DNA of 64,000 bases from Candidatus Methanomassiliicoccus intestinalis Issoire-Mx1 (GTDB lineage: Archaea; Thermoplasmatota; Thermoplasmata; Methanomassiliicoccales; Methanomassiliicoccaceae), in NCBI RefSeq assembly GCF_000404225.1, contig NC_021353.1:310001-374000 (forward strand). Reading direction: 5' to 3'. Made by a program: the position numbers and the translations under genes. The notes beneath the pieces are model-generated. The model was not told the DNA's origin and ran no database searches. It worked only from the letters and a program-made list of their open reading frames with translations. Shown piece after piece: positions 61,967 through 64,000 of this stretch (its first letter is position 1; the number at the start of each line of letters is the position of its first letter).

Positions 61967-62626
61967 ATGGTAGACAAGACTATTTTTCCAAAATGTGACC
62001 AGTGTGGAGATGTGGGCTGCAAACTTAGATCCCCAGGCAAGTTTCCTCGCTGTCCAACTAATGTTTCCGAGCATACCTTGGAAGAAATTAAAAATCGTTA
62101 CCAGGATGAGGACATAAACAAGATTATGCAGGCCGGTGCTGAAACTGAAAGAGGCACCATCAAGATGATCGATGGGGTTCCGACTCCAATCAGGCCAAGA
62201 ATTTCTGAGATTATGGCTTTTGCCCGATCAATGGGCTGGAACAAATTAGGCGTAGCATTTTGTTTGGCCACTCGTGATGAAGCAATCCGTTTAATCAGAG
62301 TTCTCGAAGCTAATGATTTTGAGGTTCATTCAATTATCTGCCGTGCATTTTCAATTACAAAGGGAGATCTAGGAATTCCAGATAAGAATTGTTTATCCAG
62401 CCCATTGGAAACCGTCTGCAATCCCGTATACCAGGCAGAATTGCTCAATGAGGCAGAAACAGATCTCAATATCGTTGTTGGTCTCTGTGTCGGTCATGAT
62501 ATGTTGTTTAACAAGTACTCTAAAGCTTATACAACTACACTGATGGTAAAAGACCGCATGACTGCTAACAATCCTGTTGGTCCGTTATACTCGCCATTCT
62601 TTAAGGGAATCCTAGAGAAAAAGTAA
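61967..62626 (+). CDS. DUF1847 domain protein
   Basis: A 219-residue protein with an N-terminal Cys cluster (CDQCGDVGCKLRSPGKFPRCP) and the conserved core GWNKLGVAFCLATRDEA, then NCLSSPLETVCNPVYQAELLNEAETDLNIVVGLCVGHDMLF. The family (DUF1847) is predicted metal-binding and is common in anaerobes including methanogens. Function unknown. It is a single gene with the pseudogene upstream. Confidence 0.85.
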   Translation: MVDKTIFPKCDQCGDVGCKLRSPGKFPRCPTNVSEHTLEEIKNRYQDEDINKIMQAGAETERGTIKMIDGVPTPIRPRISEIMAFARSMGWNKLGVAFCLATRDEAIRLIRVLEANDFEVHSIICRAFSITKGDLGIPDKNCLSSPLETVCNPVYQAELLNEAETDLNIVVGLCVGHDMLFNKYSKAYTTTLMVKDRMTANNPVGPLYSPFFKGILEKK

Positions 62627-62644
62627 ACAAAACTTGGCTGTAAA

Positions 62645-63187
62645 TCAGCCATCAACTATTTTTATTTCGTTTCTATGTTCTAAATGTAGTCCTATATGGC
62701 CAATACCAAATATCACACTTGCAATCACCAGCCAAATAACTTTTCCATATATGCCTAACATTAAAAATGCAATGACAGGCAGTGTTGCACCTGCTACGGG
62801 AATGCCTAAAAAGCTACTATATAAGTCAGCTAGATTTCTTGCACTTTTGAAATAGCACAACCACCAACATTCATACATTATCATCGAAATAATTGCGAAT
62901 ATTAACCACCATGACCACATTGACCAGTTTTGTAAATTAAGATCTTTAAATATCAAAGCCGTACAAAAAACCAATATCTGCCCCACTCGTTCAAAAATCA
63001 AAAAAACTTTATGCTCATTATAGTGCTCGTGGTCATATGCAGTTTGTTTACTTGCCCAAATCAAGTTAGGTATCAGTAAGCATAACAGAAAAATAAAGCC
63101 TACATAAGAAAAACCTAAATGTCCTATCATTACTTTAACAGTCCTTTTCCAAGATACATGCACATCTTTGCTAATTAAAATATGCAA
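62645..63187 (-). CDS. Hypothetical membrane protein
   Basis: A 180-residue protein with about five hydrophobic segments and Trp-rich helices (NLQNWSMWSWWLIFAIIS, YECWWLCYF). I do not recognise the family by name. The gene stands alone between the convergent DUF1847 gene and the EamA transporter. Confidence 0.65.
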   Translation of the reverse strand: MHILISKDVHVSWKRTVKVMIGHLGFSYVGFIFLLCLLIPNLIWASKQTAYDHEHYNEHKVFLIFERVGQILVFCTALIFKDLNLQNWSMWSWWLIFAIISMIMYECWWLCYFKSARNLADLYSSFLGIPVAGATLPVIAFLMLGIYGKVIWLVIASVIFGIGHIGLHLEHRNEIKIVDG

Positions 63188-63374
63188 GAGATTGTTTAAT
63201 CTGAAACATAATATTAAACAATATTTGTGTATTCCATCTTTGCTTCAAATTTTTAACGTTTGTTTTGTCTTAACTAATATCACCATTCAGTCTCAATTAA
63301 ATACTGCCAAGTCTGCTCATCAAGCAATGATCTTTTAGCGCATCTGCGTTGACTAATCTTAGTGATATGCTTAT

Positions 63375-64000
63375 TCACAATGCATTTTGTTCAACATCTG
63401 ATTCTGTCTGAATTTTATTCTTTTTCTTTTCAGACATAAATAAGCCGGCTAATGTGAGCACAATTCCACACACAATCATGCCCGTTATCTGCTCTCCAAG
63501 GATGATTGCTGAAGATACGGTGGTAATCACCGGAACCATGTAAATATATACACTGGTTTTCACAGACCCAAGGACTTTCAGTGCGAAATTCCAGGTTACA
63601 AAACATAGAGCTGAAGCTCCAAGTCCTAAGAACAGAATGTTGGCCATGTTGCCGACATTTAGGAATGCTGACACCTCTGGATGGAAATCCATCATACAGA
63701 CTGCAGGCAGCATAAAGACCAAACCGTATGTAAAAATGATTTTTGTTGCCTGAACCGTATTGTATCCGAAACTGCCGATCTTTTTGCTTAATGTGGAATA
63801 TGCAGCCCAGATAATTGAAGCAATAATCGCTAGAATATCACCAAGTGGATTCAGCTTGAGATTGGCTTCGCTGTTATAGCCGATCATCAGTATTCCAATC
63901 ATGGCAATTACAAAACCTACAAAGAATATCGCTCCTGGACGTTCGTCTTTTAGAAACAAGTAGCCAAATATGGCGGTAAAGAATGGAGCTACTGACAGGA
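63375..64000 (-). CDS. EamA/DMT-superfamily transporter, 5' part beyond the window
   Basis: The frame runs off the window end, so only the C-terminal ~208 residues are seen. The start visible at the edge reads LSVAPFFTAIFGYLFLKDERPG, which ends the first EamA repeat; the second repeat follows (GDILAIIASIIWAAYSTLSKK, then VPVITTVSSAIILGEQITG). About seven helices of the expected ten are present. It exports or imports a metabolite, unknown. Confidence 0.85.
   Translation of the reverse strand, partial: LSVAPFFTAIFGYLFLKDERPGAIFFVGFVIAMIGILMIGYNSEANLKLNPLGDILAIIASIIWAAYSTLSKKIGSFGYNTVQATKIIFTYGLVFMLPAVCMMDFHPEVSAFLNVGNMANILFLGLGASALCFVTWNFALKVLGSVKTSVYIYMVPVITTVSSAIILGEQITGMIVCGIVLTLAGLFMSEKKKNKIQTESDVEQNAL

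Noticed and set aside
1..64000. CRISPR arrays, insertion sequences, rRNA or riboswitches
   Set aside because: I saw no regularly spaced repeats, transposase-like genes, rRNA segments or known riboswitch cores.

Overview
The window looks like a chromosome segment from a methyl-reducing methanogen of the Methanomassiliicoccales (probably Methanomethylophilaceae-like). The evidence is a methanol methyltransferase pair (mtaC-mtaB), a stand-alone hdrC-hdrB pair, archaeal ribosomal proteins (S3Ae, L37e, L41e), LSm, archaeal SepF, a four-subunit 2-oxoacid:ferredoxin oxidoreductase, TATA-box promoters and an intron-bearing tRNA-Trp. Base composition is moderately AT-rich. Genus is an inference; no rRNA gene lies in the window.

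Layout. 0-6.7 kb: accessory region with a tRNA 3' end, an XRE/DUF2975 regulatory pair with a striking operator array, an ABC exporter, a GC-richer DUF1266 gene that looks acquired, MaoC-like and MATE proteins. 7-15.8 kb: isochorismatase, DUF368, ACT, GlcD-like oxidase, M50 protease, a PAPS-reductase-like Fe-S protein and membrane/transglutaminase proteins. 16-18.3 kb: mtaC-mtaB. 19-20 kb: rps3ae and tRNA-Met. 20.3-23.9 kb: hydrolase and small membrane proteins, with a duplicated hdrB tail. 23.9-26.2 kb: hdrB, hdrC and a LysR/ModE-like regulator. 26.2-30.6 kb: hydrogenase protease, M16 peptidase, PAC2 protein, pyruvoyl arginine decarboxylase, zinc-ribbon protein, methyltransferase.

30.7-34.1 kb and 41.8-46.3 kb hold two FecCD/BtuCD-type metal-chelate or corrinoid ABC importers. 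Each has a binding protein that begins with a dockerin-like pair of Ca-binding repeats. Both intergenic promoter regions carry the same inverted repeat (TTGGAT-N5-ATCCAA type), so they are probably one regulon. Each cluster also lies next to a tRNA-Ala 3' sequence, intact in one case and a fragment in the other. Between them are housekeeping genes: rpl37e-LSm-purF, AMMECR1-pyrC-YkgJ, a CBS protein and an ArsA/Get3 ATPase.

46.3-50 kb: a tRNA-Arg / rpl41e / tRNA-Trp / tRNA-His cluster, then GNAT and rtcB. The tRNA-Trp intron reads as a box C/D methylation guide for its own tRNA, and RtcB is the ligase expected to join the spliced exons. 49.7-58.2 kb: HD hydrolase, SepF, PUA and THUMP-like proteins, amino-acid permease, proA-proB, phosphatase and a PurN-like formyltransferase. 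58.3-61.3 kb: the porGDAB-type operon. 61.3-64 kb: small hypothetical genes, a decayed AAA ATPase, DUF1847 and an EamA transporter cut by the window end.

The genome is compact: several operons have 4-nt stop/start overlaps (proA-proB, AMMECR1-pyrC, porA-porB) and several convergent pairs share stop-codon bases (glcD-like/M50, rtcB/HD, CBS/hypothetical). All functional calls rest on motif recognition by eye.
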